Positions 1 to 7,964 of a DNA stretch of 64,000 bases are shown one piece after another (position 1 is the stretch's first letter; every line of letters begins with the position of its first letter). The DNA lies in contig DAIDEE010000061.1 in assembly GCA_027308685.1 (NCBI GenBank), positions 62,001 through 126,000 on the forward strand, in the 5' to 3' direction. A program made the position numbers and the translations under genes. The notes below the pieces were generated by a model. The model was not told the origin of the DNA. It searched no databases and saw only the letters and a program-made list of their open reading frames with translations. This DNA is from Acidocella sp. Its GTDB lineage: Bacteria; Pseudomonadota; Alphaproteobacteria; Acetobacterales; Acetobacteraceae.

Positions 1-197
1 GTGGCATGGTGCAGGACCGACTGCGCCTTCAGGCGCTTGGTCTTGGCCACCAGCGGACCGATAACGGTCTCATCGCCGTAAATCAGGAATTTCGCCAGCG
101 GCTGACGTACTGCCGCAATTTCAAGCCCGGCAATCACCATTGCCGGCGCATCGTCTCCCCCCATGGCATCAACCGCCAACACATTGCTCCGGCTCAT
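1..197 (-). CDS. plsX: Phosphate acyltransferase PlsX, N-terminal part
   Basis: Only the first 65 codons lie in the window; the gene runs off the left edge. The protein begins MSRSNVLAVDAMGGDDAP, and the DAMGGD motif near the N-terminus is the signature of PlsX. PlsX makes acyl-phosphate from acyl-ACP at the start of phospholipid synthesis, as a peripheral membrane enzyme. It lies 46 bases downstream of rpmF on the same strand, the usual rpmF-plsX arrangement, so the two are probably cotranscribed. The start is the ATG at 197. Confidence 0.93.
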   Translation of the reverse strand, partial: MSRSNVLAVDAMGGDDAPAMVIAGLEIAAVRQPLAKFLIYGDETVIGPLVAKTKRLKAQSVLHHA

Positions 198-243
198 TTC
201 ACACCGTTCGGTCTAAAAATACGCGGGGGGAGGCTGTCAAAAA

Positions 244-447
244 TCAGATACGCACGACGCCCTTGGCGGTTTTGCCAGAAGCCACCACTTCGCGATTGTC
301 ATAGTGACCGCAATGCGCACACACATGATGCGGGCGCTTCAACTCGCCGCAATTACCACATTCAGCGTGGGATTCAGCACGCAGAGCCAAGTGGCTGCGG
401 CGCATACCAGCGCGTGACGGGGAAGTCTTTCTCTTAGGAACGGCCAT
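244..447 (-). CDS. rpmF: 50S ribosomal protein L32
   Basis: A 67-residue basic protein of the large ribosomal subunit. It opens [19 protein letters not shown], the standard L32 N-terminus. Two Cys pairs follow (CGNC near residue 31 and CAHC near residue 43), the zinc-ribbon of zinc-containing L32. Length and motif spacing are normal. It precedes plsX. In many proteobacteria DUF177/yceD sits directly upstream of rpmF; here that gene is about 1.3 kb away (1747-2283, same strand), with two unrelated genes between. Confidence 0.97.
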   Translation of the reverse strand: MAVPKRKTSPSRAGMRRSHLALRAESHAECGNCGELKRPHHVCAHCGHYDNREVVASGKTAKGVVRI

Positions 448-579
448 AGTAAATTACGCCTTGAAAAAACGGTAAAGGATGTACGAGAGGCGCGGCGTAG
501 CAGACCCATCAGCGCATCGCAAGTATCCCATCATGCAAGCCACATTCCCACCCTCGCTCTGGCTCGGTATAGCGGTATC

Positions 580-1203
580 ATGAACGTCACCTCCTCACTC
601 ATCTCCTTCACCCTGGCCGCAACCCTACTCACCATCACTCCTGGCCTGGACACCGCGATGATCCTGCGCACCAGCATGACCCAAAGCGCCAAAACCGCCA
701 CAAAAGCCGGTTTGGGTATTATTGCTGGTTGTCTGGTCTGGGGGGCTGCCGTCGCGGTCGGACTCGGCCTGCTGATCACCGCCTCGCCCTTGGCTTTCGG
801 AGCATTGAAATGGGCGGGGGCCATCTATCTGGTCTGGTTTGGTGTGCAACTATTCCGCCAGCCCCGGCTTTACCTTGGTCACACAACCGCCGTCGCGGCC
901 GGGCCGCAGCGCAACTGGATCATAAAGGGCCTCCTGCAAAACCTACTGAACCCTAAAATCGGGGTCTTTTATGTTTCGTTCCTGCCGCAATTTGTGCCGC
1001 CCACCATGCCTGCGGTCAGCTACACCTTCTTTTTAGCGGTGGTTCACGCCAGCCTGACAATCATCTGGTTCGCCATCTTGATCACAGCCACCCGGCCCAT
1101 CGCCCGGCTATTACAGCGCCCCGGCTTTATAAAGACCATCGACCGCCTGACCGGCTGCGTCTTCATCGCCTTCGGGGCTCGTCTTGCTTTGGCACAGCGT
1201 TAA
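580..1203 (+). CDS. LysE/RhtB-family amino acid exporter
   Basis: A 207-residue hydrophobic protein with about six membrane segments and the typical length of the LysE/RhtB superfamily. These inner-membrane carriers export amino acids or their derivatives. The N-terminal pattern (LAATLLTITPGLDTAMILRTS, then a Gly-rich second helix) and the central LLNPKIGVFYVSFLPQF segment are family hallmarks: an N-P-K motif followed by an F-x-P-Q-F. The substrate cannot be read from sequence. It is divergent from rpmF and convergent with the DUF805 gene, and appears inserted between rpmF and its usual partner yceD. No strong ribosome binding site precedes the ATG, so the start is less certain than the family. 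Confidence 0.88.
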   Translation: MNVTSSLISFTLAATLLTITPGLDTAMILRTSMTQSAKTATKAGLGIIAGCLVWGAAVAVGLGLLITASPLAFGALKWAGAIYLVWFGVQLFRQPRLYLGHTTAVAAGPQRNWIIKGLLQNLLNPKIGVFYVSFLPQFVPPTMPAVSYTFFLAVVHASLTIIWFAILITATRPIARLLQRPGFIKTIDRLTGCVFIAFGARLALAQR

Positions 1204-1238
1204 AAACAACAATTAAACGGCGTTGGTAAGCCACCATG

Positions 1239-1649
1239 CTAATCGTACTTATTACTTCCCTTGGTCCCAGGGACAAAAAGGAGAACCAGAACGGGAACTA
1301 AAAGGAGTATTTTATCGACAATGGCCACAATGGGAAGCGATACCATCACTAAAATCGGCCAGCCCACGTAGAGACCCATAATCCAGATCATATGATACCC
1401 GGGCAAATTCATGTCATGGAGCCGTTTCACGGCGACCGAGGCGCCGGCCCATAGCGCCAAAACAGTAATCAAAAGAAATAAAATCAACGCCAATATGATC
1501 ACAATCTCACTGCCGTGGGCATGGCCAAAAGAATGTAAATAGTCCCCCACATACTCCAGAAACGTTAAAATCGCCGTGAACAAAACCGACCAGCCGAAAT
1601 AAGCCAGCCGTCCCATCCGCCCGGAAAAATCAAAAAATCGGTCAATCAC
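1239..1649 (-). CDS. DUF805 family membrane protein
   Basis: A 136-residue protein that starts at a GTG. The N-terminal phrase FFDFSGRMGRLAYFGWSVLF and the central AVKRLHDMNLPGY are the two conserved blocks of DUF805 (F-x-G-R-x-x-R-x-x-F/Y-W and V-x-R-L-H-D). Three to four hydrophobic segments follow. Members are inner-membrane proteins of unknown function, often near stress or phage genes. On the minus strand a purine-rich stretch (GAGGGGCAGG) lies just upstream of the GTG. It is convergent with the LysE gene, 35 bases apart. Confidence 0.82.
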   Translation of the reverse strand: MIDRFFDFSGRMGRLAYFGWSVLFTAILTFLEYVGDYLHSFGHAHGSEIVIILALILFLLITVLALWAGASVAVKRLHDMNLPGYHMIWIMGLYVGWPILVMVSLPIVAIVDKILLLVPVLVLLFVPGTKGSNKYD

Positions 1650-1746
1650 AGCCTGCCCCTCTATTTATTTCCAGGCTGAAATGGCGGCTGATTGCAGAAA
1701 CGCAATGAGACGATTTTGGACGACCATGAACCGGCGACGCTGCGAC

Positions 1747-2283
1747 TTAAACCTCCGGCTTTTTGAACGCCAGCAGAGCGGCCATCGGCCCGCTTGTCTC
1801 CTCCTCGCCGAAGCCTTCCGGCAGCTTGGCCCCTGGCTTGCGCGGGTAAGGGTCCAGCACCAGCGCCAGTTGCTCGGCCAGCACCGCGCCTAAATCAATC
1901 GCCTCACCGGCATAGGGGATCTCATCGGGGCCTTCGAGCGTCTCGGCATCCAACACCAGGGGCTCGCCTTCGCGCACCTTCGCCGAGGGCACAAACCGCA
2001 ATGTGGTCACTTCGGATATTTTCGTATCGAACGGCTCCAGCGTCACCACACAAACCTGCGTCACCCGGGCCGATAATTTAACCTCCGCCAGCAGCACCCC
2101 ACCACGCTCGTGGCTCACCAAAAACTCACCCTCCAACGCGGCGATGCCCGGCAGGCCAAACAAAGCCGCCAATGCCGCACATTCCACGGGCGTTGCCGCA
2201 ATCGCCCGGCTGACCGGTGCGCTCGCAATTCCTCCCAGCTTCATCCGGCGGCTGAAAATCTCGCTCATCTCGTCACTCATCAT
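1747..2283 (-). CDS. DUF177 (YceD) family protein
   Basis: A 178-residue soluble acidic protein. The pattern ARVTQVCVVTLEPF, an L/V-x-x-x-C-x-x-T-L-x-P block, is typical of DUF177/YceD. The family is linked to 23S rRNA accumulation and large-subunit biogenesis and is normally encoded directly before rpmF. The C-terminal half is acidic and includes LDPYPRKPGA, a motif shared by alphaproteobacterial members. Tandem ATGs at 2283 and 2280 both follow an AGGAAG; the second has the better spacing (6 bases), so it may be the true start. Confidence 0.85.
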   Translation of the reverse strand: MMSDEMSEIFSRRMKLGGIASAPVSRAIAATPVECAALAALFGLPGIAALEGEFLVSHERGGVLLAEVKLSARVTQVCVVTLEPFDTKISEVTTLRFVPSAKVREGEPLVLDAETLEGPDEIPYAGEAIDLGAVLAEQLALVLDPYPRKPGAKLPEGFGEEETSGPMAALLAFKKPEV

Positions 2284-2387
2284 TATCTTCCTGCTTTATT
2301 GGCATCACCCGCATGAGCGCGTAGAACATCCTGAGCAGCCATGGTAGGAGACGCCACGGCCAGAAACCAGACCCGAAGGACTTGAGC

Positions 2388-2945
2388 TTGCGCCCTACCC
2401 CGCTGCCCACATTCAAACGCCTGCTCCGCATCACCGCGATCGGTGTTTCCCTGTTTCTTCCAGGCTGTGCCCTGTTCACAGATGCACCGCATTTCCGAGG
2501 CATCGCCGTCTCCGACCATGATTTGAAGGAGCTCACCCCGGGCACCTCAAGCCAGGCCGACGCGCAGGCGCTGCTGGGCCCGCCAACCTTCCATGAGCAA
2601 TTTAATGATAATGACTGGGTCTATGTCAGCCAGATCACCAAAATGCGCATCGGTCAGACCGAGGGTGTCAAGCAGCAGGAGGTCGTAACCCTGCATTTCA
2701 ATAGCGCCGGCATACTACAAAAAATTACCAAGGATAACCTCAAAAATCGCGTCAATGTGGCCATGGATTCCAGCCAAACCCCGGTACCAGGTGGCAACGC
2801 CAGCATCCTGCAGCAAATTGTCGGCGGTGTCGGCAGCTACAACCCCGGCCTCGGCGGCGCCGGCGCTTCGGCCAGCGGCTCTGGAATCGGTGCCGACGCG
2901 CTCGGTGGGCCAGGTTCCAGCGGTGGCAGCGGCAGCGGGCTGTAA
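2388..2945 (+). CDS. bamE: Outer membrane assembly lipoprotein, BamE/SmpA-OmlA family
   Basis: About 185 residues. The N-terminal hydrophobic segment ends in a lipobox, LPGC near residue 28, so the mature protein should be lipidated at Cys. The following domain has LTPGTSSQADAQALLGPPT and NDWVYVSQ, matching the BamE fold (L-x-x-G-x-x-x-x-x-V-x-x-x-L-G-x-P). BamE is an outer-membrane accessory of the beta-barrel assembly machine. A TTG at 2388 is chosen because AAGGA lies 7 bases upstream; the TTG at 2382 is too close to it. The last 40 or so residues are almost all Gly, Ser and Ala, an unusual tail. It is divergent from DUF177. Confidence 0.83.
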   Translation: MRPTPLPTFKRLLRITAIGVSLFLPGCALFTDAPHFRGIAVSDHDLKELTPGTSSQADAQALLGPPTFHEQFNDNDWVYVSQITKMRIGQTEGVKQQEVVTLHFNSAGILQKITKDNLKNRVNVAMDSSQTPVPGGNASILQQIVGGVGSYNPGLGGAGASASGSGIGADALGGPGSSGGSGSGL

Positions 2946-2949
2946 TCTG

Positions 2950-4548
2950 GTGAAGCGGCGGGTTCTGCTGGGTGGCTTATCGCTCGCGGCACTAAGCACA
3001 AATTTTGCCCCGGCGCAGTCGGCACTCGGCGTTTCCACCACACCGCCACCTTTAGCCTTGCCCAACCCGCAGGCCGCCAAAGCCGATGACACCGTCGGGC
3101 CCGGCTTCACCCGCCTCACCATCATCCGCTGGGGCGACGCCTTGCTACCCGACTCCCCTGACTTCAGCCCCAATCCCCTCACGCCTGAGCAAGCTGGCAC
3201 GCAATTTCCCTATGATGCCACGCTGCTGGGCGTTCTGGCCCCGCCACCATCTGAGGATAATATTCCCCGGCTGATCATGGTGCTGGCTAACCCCGACGCT
3301 CCGGCGCGCATGATATTTCCGGGCGGGGTTGATAACCCAGCCGCCGCCGGCAAATTGCAGGGTGGCACCATTATAAACCTGCAATTTTTATCAGGCCGCT
3401 GGGTTACCGTGGACGGCGGCTACCAAAACCGCCGTCTGACTGACGGCACGCTGTGCCAAATCTCTGGTCCCGCCGCTGCCGCCATCGGCAACACTGTGCA
3501 AGGCGTGCTGGCGCCGCAGGGCGGCTGCATCAGCCCCTGGGGCACGGCTTTGTTTGGCGAAGGTGACCCCGCCCCCTGGCTGACCCGCCTCGCCACCACC
3601 GATTATGGCTATAACGACCCTACCCAGGCACCCAAATTCGGCTGGATCACCGAGGTCAACCCGCTTGACCCCAGTTTTATCCCCATCAAGCGCACGGCGC
3701 TGGGTCGCTTCCCGAAAGCCGCCGTTGCCGTCGCCGTCACCCCGGATGGCCGGCCTGTCGTTTTCATGAGCCATAACAATCCCGCCGGATTTTTATTCCG
3801 CTTCATCGCCGCCACCAATGCCACCGACGGCACCGCGCTCGATTCCGGCATTCTCGCCGTTGCCCAGATCAGCGGCAACACCATCACTTGGGTTAACCTG
3901 CCCGGCGACACGCCGACACTGGTGGGCACATTGGCCGCAGCCCGCACCGCGAATGGCTCAGTCTTTGATGCTCCCGGCGGCATCGCCATCGCCCCCAACG
4001 GCACTATCTATCTTGCTTGCCGTGGTAACCCTGGGCGCGACTCCCTCAGCACCAACGCTCTCAATCTTCGCGCCAACGACTATAACGGTTACATCCTGGC
4101 CCTGCACGCGCCCAGCGGCGACCTTACAGCCCCGCATTTTACCGGTGAAGTCGCCATCACCGCCGGTAACCCTGCCACTGCTGCCGGAATCCACTACACC
4201 TCAGGCTCGAATGGCTGGTTCAAGCACCCCCGCACCATCAACCTGGACAGTTTGGGCCAGCTATGGATCGGCACCGACAGCCATGGCGATACCTCTGAGA
4301 CCGCTGATGGCCTATTCATCATGCAAACCGGCGGTCCCTCAAAATACCTCATCACCACCGCCTATCTCGCGCCTGTGGGGGCTGCCATCGGGGGTGCCGC
4401 GTTCGATTCTGCCACCCACACGCACTTCGCCATGGTCCGCCATCCCGGTGCCACGCCCACCGCCAGCTTCGAATCGCCCGCCACCCGCTGGCCCACGCTG
4501 TCGCCCACCATGCCACCGCAAAGCACCGTGATCGCGCTGGTTGGCTGA
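2950..4548 (+). CDS. Tat-exported DUF839 (PhoX-like) protein, probable divergent active site
   Basis: A 532-residue protein starting at a GTG 4 bases after bamE. The N-terminus VKRRVLLGGLSLAA is a twin-arginine signal, as in PhoX phosphatases. The middle matches DUF839/PhoX: FGWITEVNPLDPSFIPIKRTALGRF, then a G-R-P-V-V-F stretch. In PhoX the block after ALGRF is normally followed by H-E, and a C/W-E-E-N motif precedes it. Here these read PKAAV and ALFGEG, so key metal-ligand glutamates seem absent. Export and the beta-propeller fold are well supported; phosphatase activity is not. The C-terminal segment contains further propeller-type repeats (PRTINLDSLGQLWIGTDSHG). It is probably cotranscribed with bamE. 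Confidence 0.8.
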   Translation: MKRRVLLGGLSLAALSTNFAPAQSALGVSTTPPPLALPNPQAAKADDTVGPGFTRLTIIRWGDALLPDSPDFSPNPLTPEQAGTQFPYDATLLGVLAPPPSEDNIPRLIMVLANPDAPARMIFPGGVDNPAAAGKLQGGTIINLQFLSGRWVTVDGGYQNRRLTDGTLCQISGPAAAAIGNTVQGVLAPQGGCISPWGTALFGEGDPAPWLTRLATTDYGYNDPTQAPKFGWITEVNPLDPSFIPIKRTALGRFPKAAVAVAVTPDGRPVVFMSHNNPAGFLFRFIAATNATDGTALDSGILAVAQISGNTITWVNLPGDTPTLVGTLAAARTANGSVFDAPGGIAIAPNGTIYLACRGNPGRDSLSTNALNLRANDYNGYILALHAPSGDLTAPHFTGEVAITAGNPATAAGIHYTSGSNGWFKHPRTINLDSLGQLWIGTDSHGDTSETADGLFIMQTGGPSKYLITTAYLAPVGAAIGGAAFDSATHTHFAMVRHPGATPTASFESPATRWPTLSPTMPPQSTVIALVG

Positions 4549-4554
4549 AATCAC

Positions 4555-5007
4555 GTGACCCAAACGTTCCCGCTCCCGATCGTGATTCACGAATATCCCG
4601 CCGAAGCAGCGCAATTTGCGGCATGTATGGCCATTCGTCTCGCCGTATTCGTGCAGGAGCAACAGGTGCCGCTGGAAGACGAACGCGACGCCCTCGACGG
4701 CTCAGCCCGGCATTTTCTGGCCGTGGAGGACGGCAAACCCGTGGGCACCGCCCGTTTATTGATACAGCCCGACGGCACCGCCCGGATCGGCCGCGTGGCG
4801 GTTCTGGCAGCCCGCCGCGGGCGTGGCGTGGGGGCCGTCCTGATGCGCCACATTGAGGGCCTAACCACCGCCCCCATCATCGTGCTCGACGCCCAAACCC
4901 AGGCGCTGCCATTCTATCAAGGTCTTGGCTACGAACCCTCAGGCGAGGTGTTTTTAGAAGCCGGTATCCCGCATCGCCACATGCGCAAGGTGCGATCAGC
5001 CACCTGA
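4555..5007 (+). CDS. GNAT family N-acetyltransferase
   Basis: A 150-residue protein starting at GTG 4555, six bases after the DUF839 gene. It has the GNAT acetyl-CoA binding loop RRGRGVGAVLM (R/Q-x-x-G-x-G/A) near residue 88. The N-terminal IRLAVFVQEQQVPLEDERD and C-terminal FLEAGIPHRHM blocks are those of the YjcF/ElaA-like subgroup. Such proteins transfer an acetyl group from acetyl-CoA to an amine; the acceptor is unknown. Close spacing suggests cotranscription with the two genes upstream. No clear Shine-Dalgarno is visible, which fits translational coupling. Confidence 0.85.
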   Translation: MTQTFPLPIVIHEYPAEAAQFAACMAIRLAVFVQEQQVPLEDERDALDGSARHFLAVEDGKPVGTARLLIQPDGTARIGRVAVLAARRGRGVGAVLMRHIEGLTTAPIIVLDAQTQALPFYQGLGYEPSGEVFLEAGIPHRHMRKVRSAT

Positions 5008-5171
5008 CTCGTTATAAAATCGCATGAATTCGGGGGCATTCTTTTACCCCGCCTCCCCGATTCATCCGATATTCACCTGTAACCTGTTAAATTTAATGCA
5101 ATTTCAAATTTACATACTTTATAGACGCAACCAAAGGTTATATTTGTCACCCATGAGGCCACTTCATCGCA

Positions 5172-6425
5172 ATGGCGCGTCAAGTTATGAGTATCGGCAT
5201 TCCGCGTGAATTCCGCGCGGCATCTGAGCCAGCCGTGAACGATAATGCTCCCGCAAACCTGAAGCAGCGGGTCGATGATCTGTTGCAGGTACGGGTCCGC
5301 GATCTGGAAATGCCGCCCGATATCGCGGCACTTTACGAGGTCCGATCCAGCAAAATCCGCCGCGCGGTGATGAGCGCTTGGTTTTTTTGGGTCGGCACCA
5401 TCAACATCCTGCTCTCCGGCTTCGATATTTTTGACCTTGCCCCACCCGCACTGACAGTCACGCTGGCCGCCCGCATCATTATCTCGCTGGTCTGTCTGAT
5501 CAGCGGCGTCATGCTCCGACAAGGCTACTTTATCGGGCGCGAAAAATGGCCAGTTATCGCCATGCCGCTGCTGTGTATCGCGGCAGCCGGCCTGGCGGGG
5601 CATGTATCGCATCAGCCTGAGATCGCCGCTGGGTATCTCATCAACGCACTGCTGGTGGTCTACTCAGTCATCATGTTTATCCACATTGATTTGAAGGACT
5701 CCAAGCTGCTGGCAAGCCTTGCCATGGTCCTGATCGTGGTAAGTATGATCACCGAGGGTGGCGGCGATGCTGCCATCAAGTCACAACTTTTCACTCTCTA
5801 CGCCGCCACCGCATATGCTCTGCTGCAGGCCCGCCGGATTCATAACCGTTTCCAGCACCGGCTGTTCCTCATCAATCTGCGCGATGAGATGAACGCCAAG
5901 GAAACCGCCAGCCGCAATGCCGAACTATCATCGATCGCCTATATCGACCGGCTGACCGATATTCCAAACCGGCGCTATTTCGATGAAATCTGCCATGCCA
6001 TGAGCGAGACCACCAAAAACCTGATGCCGCTCAGTGTCTGCATGATCGACATTGATAAATTTAAATCTCTCAACGACCATCTGGGTCATTTGCGAGGTGA
6101 CCATTGCCTGCAAGTGGTGGCTAATACCATTCGCAATAACCTGCGCGGTAAAACCGATATTTTAATCCGCTATGGCGGCGATGAATTTTTACTCCTCCTG
6201 CCGGGTACCGACCGGGAGCGGGCCTTGGATGTGGCCGAGCGCGTTCTGTGTGCCATCACCGACCTGCAACATAGTAATCCAGGTTCGCCGTTCGGGATCA
6301 TCACTGCCAGTATCGGCGTCTATACCCACCTCACCCACCCAGTCAGCGGCGAGGTTTTAATTGAACATGCCGACACCGCGCTGTACCGGGCAAAATCAGC
6401 CGGACGCAACCGGGTCAGCGCCTGA
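5172..6425 (+). CDS. Membrane-anchored diguanylate cyclase (GGDEF)
   Basis: A 417-residue protein. Residues about 60-230 contain several hydrophobic membrane helices, and the C-terminal third is a GGDEF domain. It carries RYGGDEFLLLLPG near residue 335, with the intact G-G-D-E-F catalytic loop, and DIDKFKSLNDHLGHLRGD, the metal/substrate block. It should make cyclic di-GMP from two GTP at the inner membrane. No EAL domain is present. An inhibitory site R-x-x-D before GGDEF is not evident. It precedes the cytochrome-porin gene on the same strand, but a 172-base gap with a promoter-like sequence separates them. Start is ATG 5172; an in-frame ATG at 5187 is an alternative. Confidence 0.92.
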   Translation: MARQVMSIGIPREFRAASEPAVNDNAPANLKQRVDDLLQVRVRDLEMPPDIAALYEVRSSKIRRAVMSAWFFWVGTINILLSGFDIFDLAPPALTVTLAARIIISLVCLISGVMLRQGYFIGREKWPVIAMPLLCIAAAGLAGHVSHQPEIAAGYLINALLVVYSVIMFIHIDLKDSKLLASLAMVLIVVSMITEGGGDAAIKSQLFTLYAATAYALLQARRIHNRFQHRLFLINLRDEMNAKETASRNAELSSIAYIDRLTDIPNRRYFDEICHAMSETTKNLMPLSVCMIDIDKFKSLNDHLGHLRGDHCLQVVANTIRNNLRGKTDILIRYGGDEFLLLLPGTDRERALDVAERVLCAITDLQHSNPGSPFGIITASIGVYTHLTHPVSGEVLIEHADTALYRAKSAGRNRVSA

Positions 6426-6526
6426 GTAGTTTCCGAGTCTGCCCAGCCCCTTGCCAATGGTGCTTAAGGGCGTGGCAATTGCGAATGACCAGACCCGCGT
6501 CTTGGGCGTGCGTAAACCACCGGAGA

Positions 6527-6555
6527 TTGACACAGATCAAAGCGAATTCTCTAAC
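6527..6555 (+). promoter_or_regulatory. Predicted sigma-70 promoter overlapping an FNR/FixK-like box
   Basis: Bases 6527-6540 read TTGACACAGATCAA, a 9/10 match to the FNR consensus half-sites (TTGAT-N4-ATCAA). The same bases 6527-6532 form a perfect -35 hexamer TTGACA, followed after 17 bases by TCTAAC (4/6 match to -10). The box would centre near -28 of the inferred start of transcription, a position that favours repression. It lies 58 bases before the cytochrome-porin start codon. Both readings are inferred from sequence. Confidence 0.5.
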
Positions 6556-6597
6556 TTTCACCGTAATGACGGCTACATTTTAAGAACGGACAAACAA

Positions 6598-7941
6598 ATG
6601 GCCAGAATTACCACCGATCACCTGCCTTGGCTGCCTGCAGCACTTGTCATCACCGGATTGATCGCAACGGCAGACCCGGCACACGCTATACCAGCATTTG
6701 CCGCCCAGACCGGGGAGCCATGTTCGGCCTGTCACATCGGGTTTCCACAGCTCACCCCTTATGGGCGTGAATTCAAGTTGGAAGGCTATGTCGCGGGCGG
6801 AATGTTCCCGGATTTCAAAAACCTCGCGGTGATGTCGCAAATCGGCTTTACCCATGTGCAAAACAAGGTTGCGGGTGGTCTTGCCACCAATTACCCCTCC
6901 AATAACGCCTGGTCAGTGCAACAAACAAGCATATTCTACGGCGGTGCGCTGGACGCTAAAATCGGTCTTGGGGCTTTTATTCAGGCCACCTACAATGGCA
7001 TCGGCCATACCTTCAGCTGGGACAACACCGACATCCGGCTGGCACGACTCACCACCTTCCTTAAAAAACCGCTATTCTACGGGTTCACCTTCAACAACAA
7101 CCCAGGTGTAACCGATTTATGGAACACGCCACCCGCCTGGGGTTATCCGTTCCTGCCCGACGCGTTGGGTGCCGGTCCGCCAACGGCCGTGCAGTTGGCC
7201 TCGCTGGGCGGGCAAGTCATGGGCCTTGGCGGTTATGGTGCGATGAACATCACACTGAGCGACATGCTGTACGCGGAAGGCAACGTTTATCAATCGCTTC
7301 CCAACAATCTGGGTCATACGCTGGGGGCTGGTTACAGCCCGATCGCCGGGGTAATTCCGTATGCGCGGGTCGCCTGGCAGCATAGCTGGGCGAGCAATTC
7401 CTTTGAACTCGGCGCCATCGGCCTGGAGGACAACCCGATCCCCAGCGGCATCTCGCACGCCGCTGCCGATCACAAGATGGACCTAGGGGTTGATTCGCAA
7501 CTGCAATTCATCTCGGCCACCCATGCACTTTCGTTGCAGGCCGCCTATGTGCATGAATGGCAGCACCTGTCTGCAAGTTATGCCGCTGGCAACAGCAGCA
7601 ACCTGAACGACACCCTTGATACCGTGACGCTGACAGCCTCGTATTTATACCACCAGAAATACGGCATCACCGAGACCTACAGTAATATAGTTGGCAGCGG
7701 CGATGCCCTGCTTTATGGTACTGCCAATACCAAGCCCGATACGAGCAGCTTCACGACCGAGGTTGACTATTACCCCTGGAATAACGGCGGTCCATCGTTC
7801 TTCCCCTGGGCGAATGCTAAGTTATTTGTTGAGGCGATCGTCTATCCTACCTTCAACGGCCGCAGCAGCAATTACGACGGCGCGGGAGCCAGCGCGAATG
7901 CCAATAACCTGTTATTCACTGGCATCTGGCTCGCTTTCTGA
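6598..7941 (+). CDS. Cyc2-like outer membrane cytochrome-porin fusion
   Basis: A 447-residue protein. A Sec signal peptide (residues 1-30, ending PAHA) is followed by PAFAAQTGEPCSACH, a single c-type heme site at residues 42-46. Then come FPQLTPYGREFKLEGY and about 380 residues of alternating, aromatic-rich beta strands, ending in a terminal Phe (GIWLAF), the outer-membrane insertion signal. A CxxCH heme at the extreme mature N-terminus, a P-x-L-x-x-x-G-R-x-F-K block and a 16-strand-size barrel are the architecture of Cyc2, which moves electrons from extracellular Fe(II) across the outer membrane. The family also occurs in organisms not known to oxidise iron, so the donor is unproven. ATG 6598 is chosen because the signal peptide begins there and the promoter lies upstream of it. 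Confidence 0.82.
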   Translation: MARITTDHLPWLPAALVITGLIATADPAHAIPAFAAQTGEPCSACHIGFPQLTPYGREFKLEGYVAGGMFPDFKNLAVMSQIGFTHVQNKVAGGLATNYPSNNAWSVQQTSIFYGGALDAKIGLGAFIQATYNGIGHTFSWDNTDIRLARLTTFLKKPLFYGFTFNNNPGVTDLWNTPPAWGYPFLPDALGAGPPTAVQLASLGGQVMGLGGYGAMNITLSDMLYAEGNVYQSLPNNLGHTLGAGYSPIAGVIPYARVAWQHSWASNSFELGAIGLEDNPIPSGISHAAADHKMDLGVDSQLQFISATHALSLQAAYVHEWQHLSASYAAGNSSNLNDTLDTVTLTASYLYHQKYGITETYSNIVGSGDALLYGTANTKPDTSSFTTEVDYYPWNNGGPSFFPWANAKLFVEAIVYPTFNGRSSNYDGAGASANANNLLFTGIWLAF

Positions 7942-7964
7942 AACTTTTTTGTAGGGAAACTGCA

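Noticed and set aside
2273-2545. A minus-strand reading frame between DUF177 and bamE
   Set aside because: It overlaps the start of bamE on the other strand, has no domain and no ribosome site; considered as a relic of a cytochrome bc1 chaperone but no similarity could be seen.
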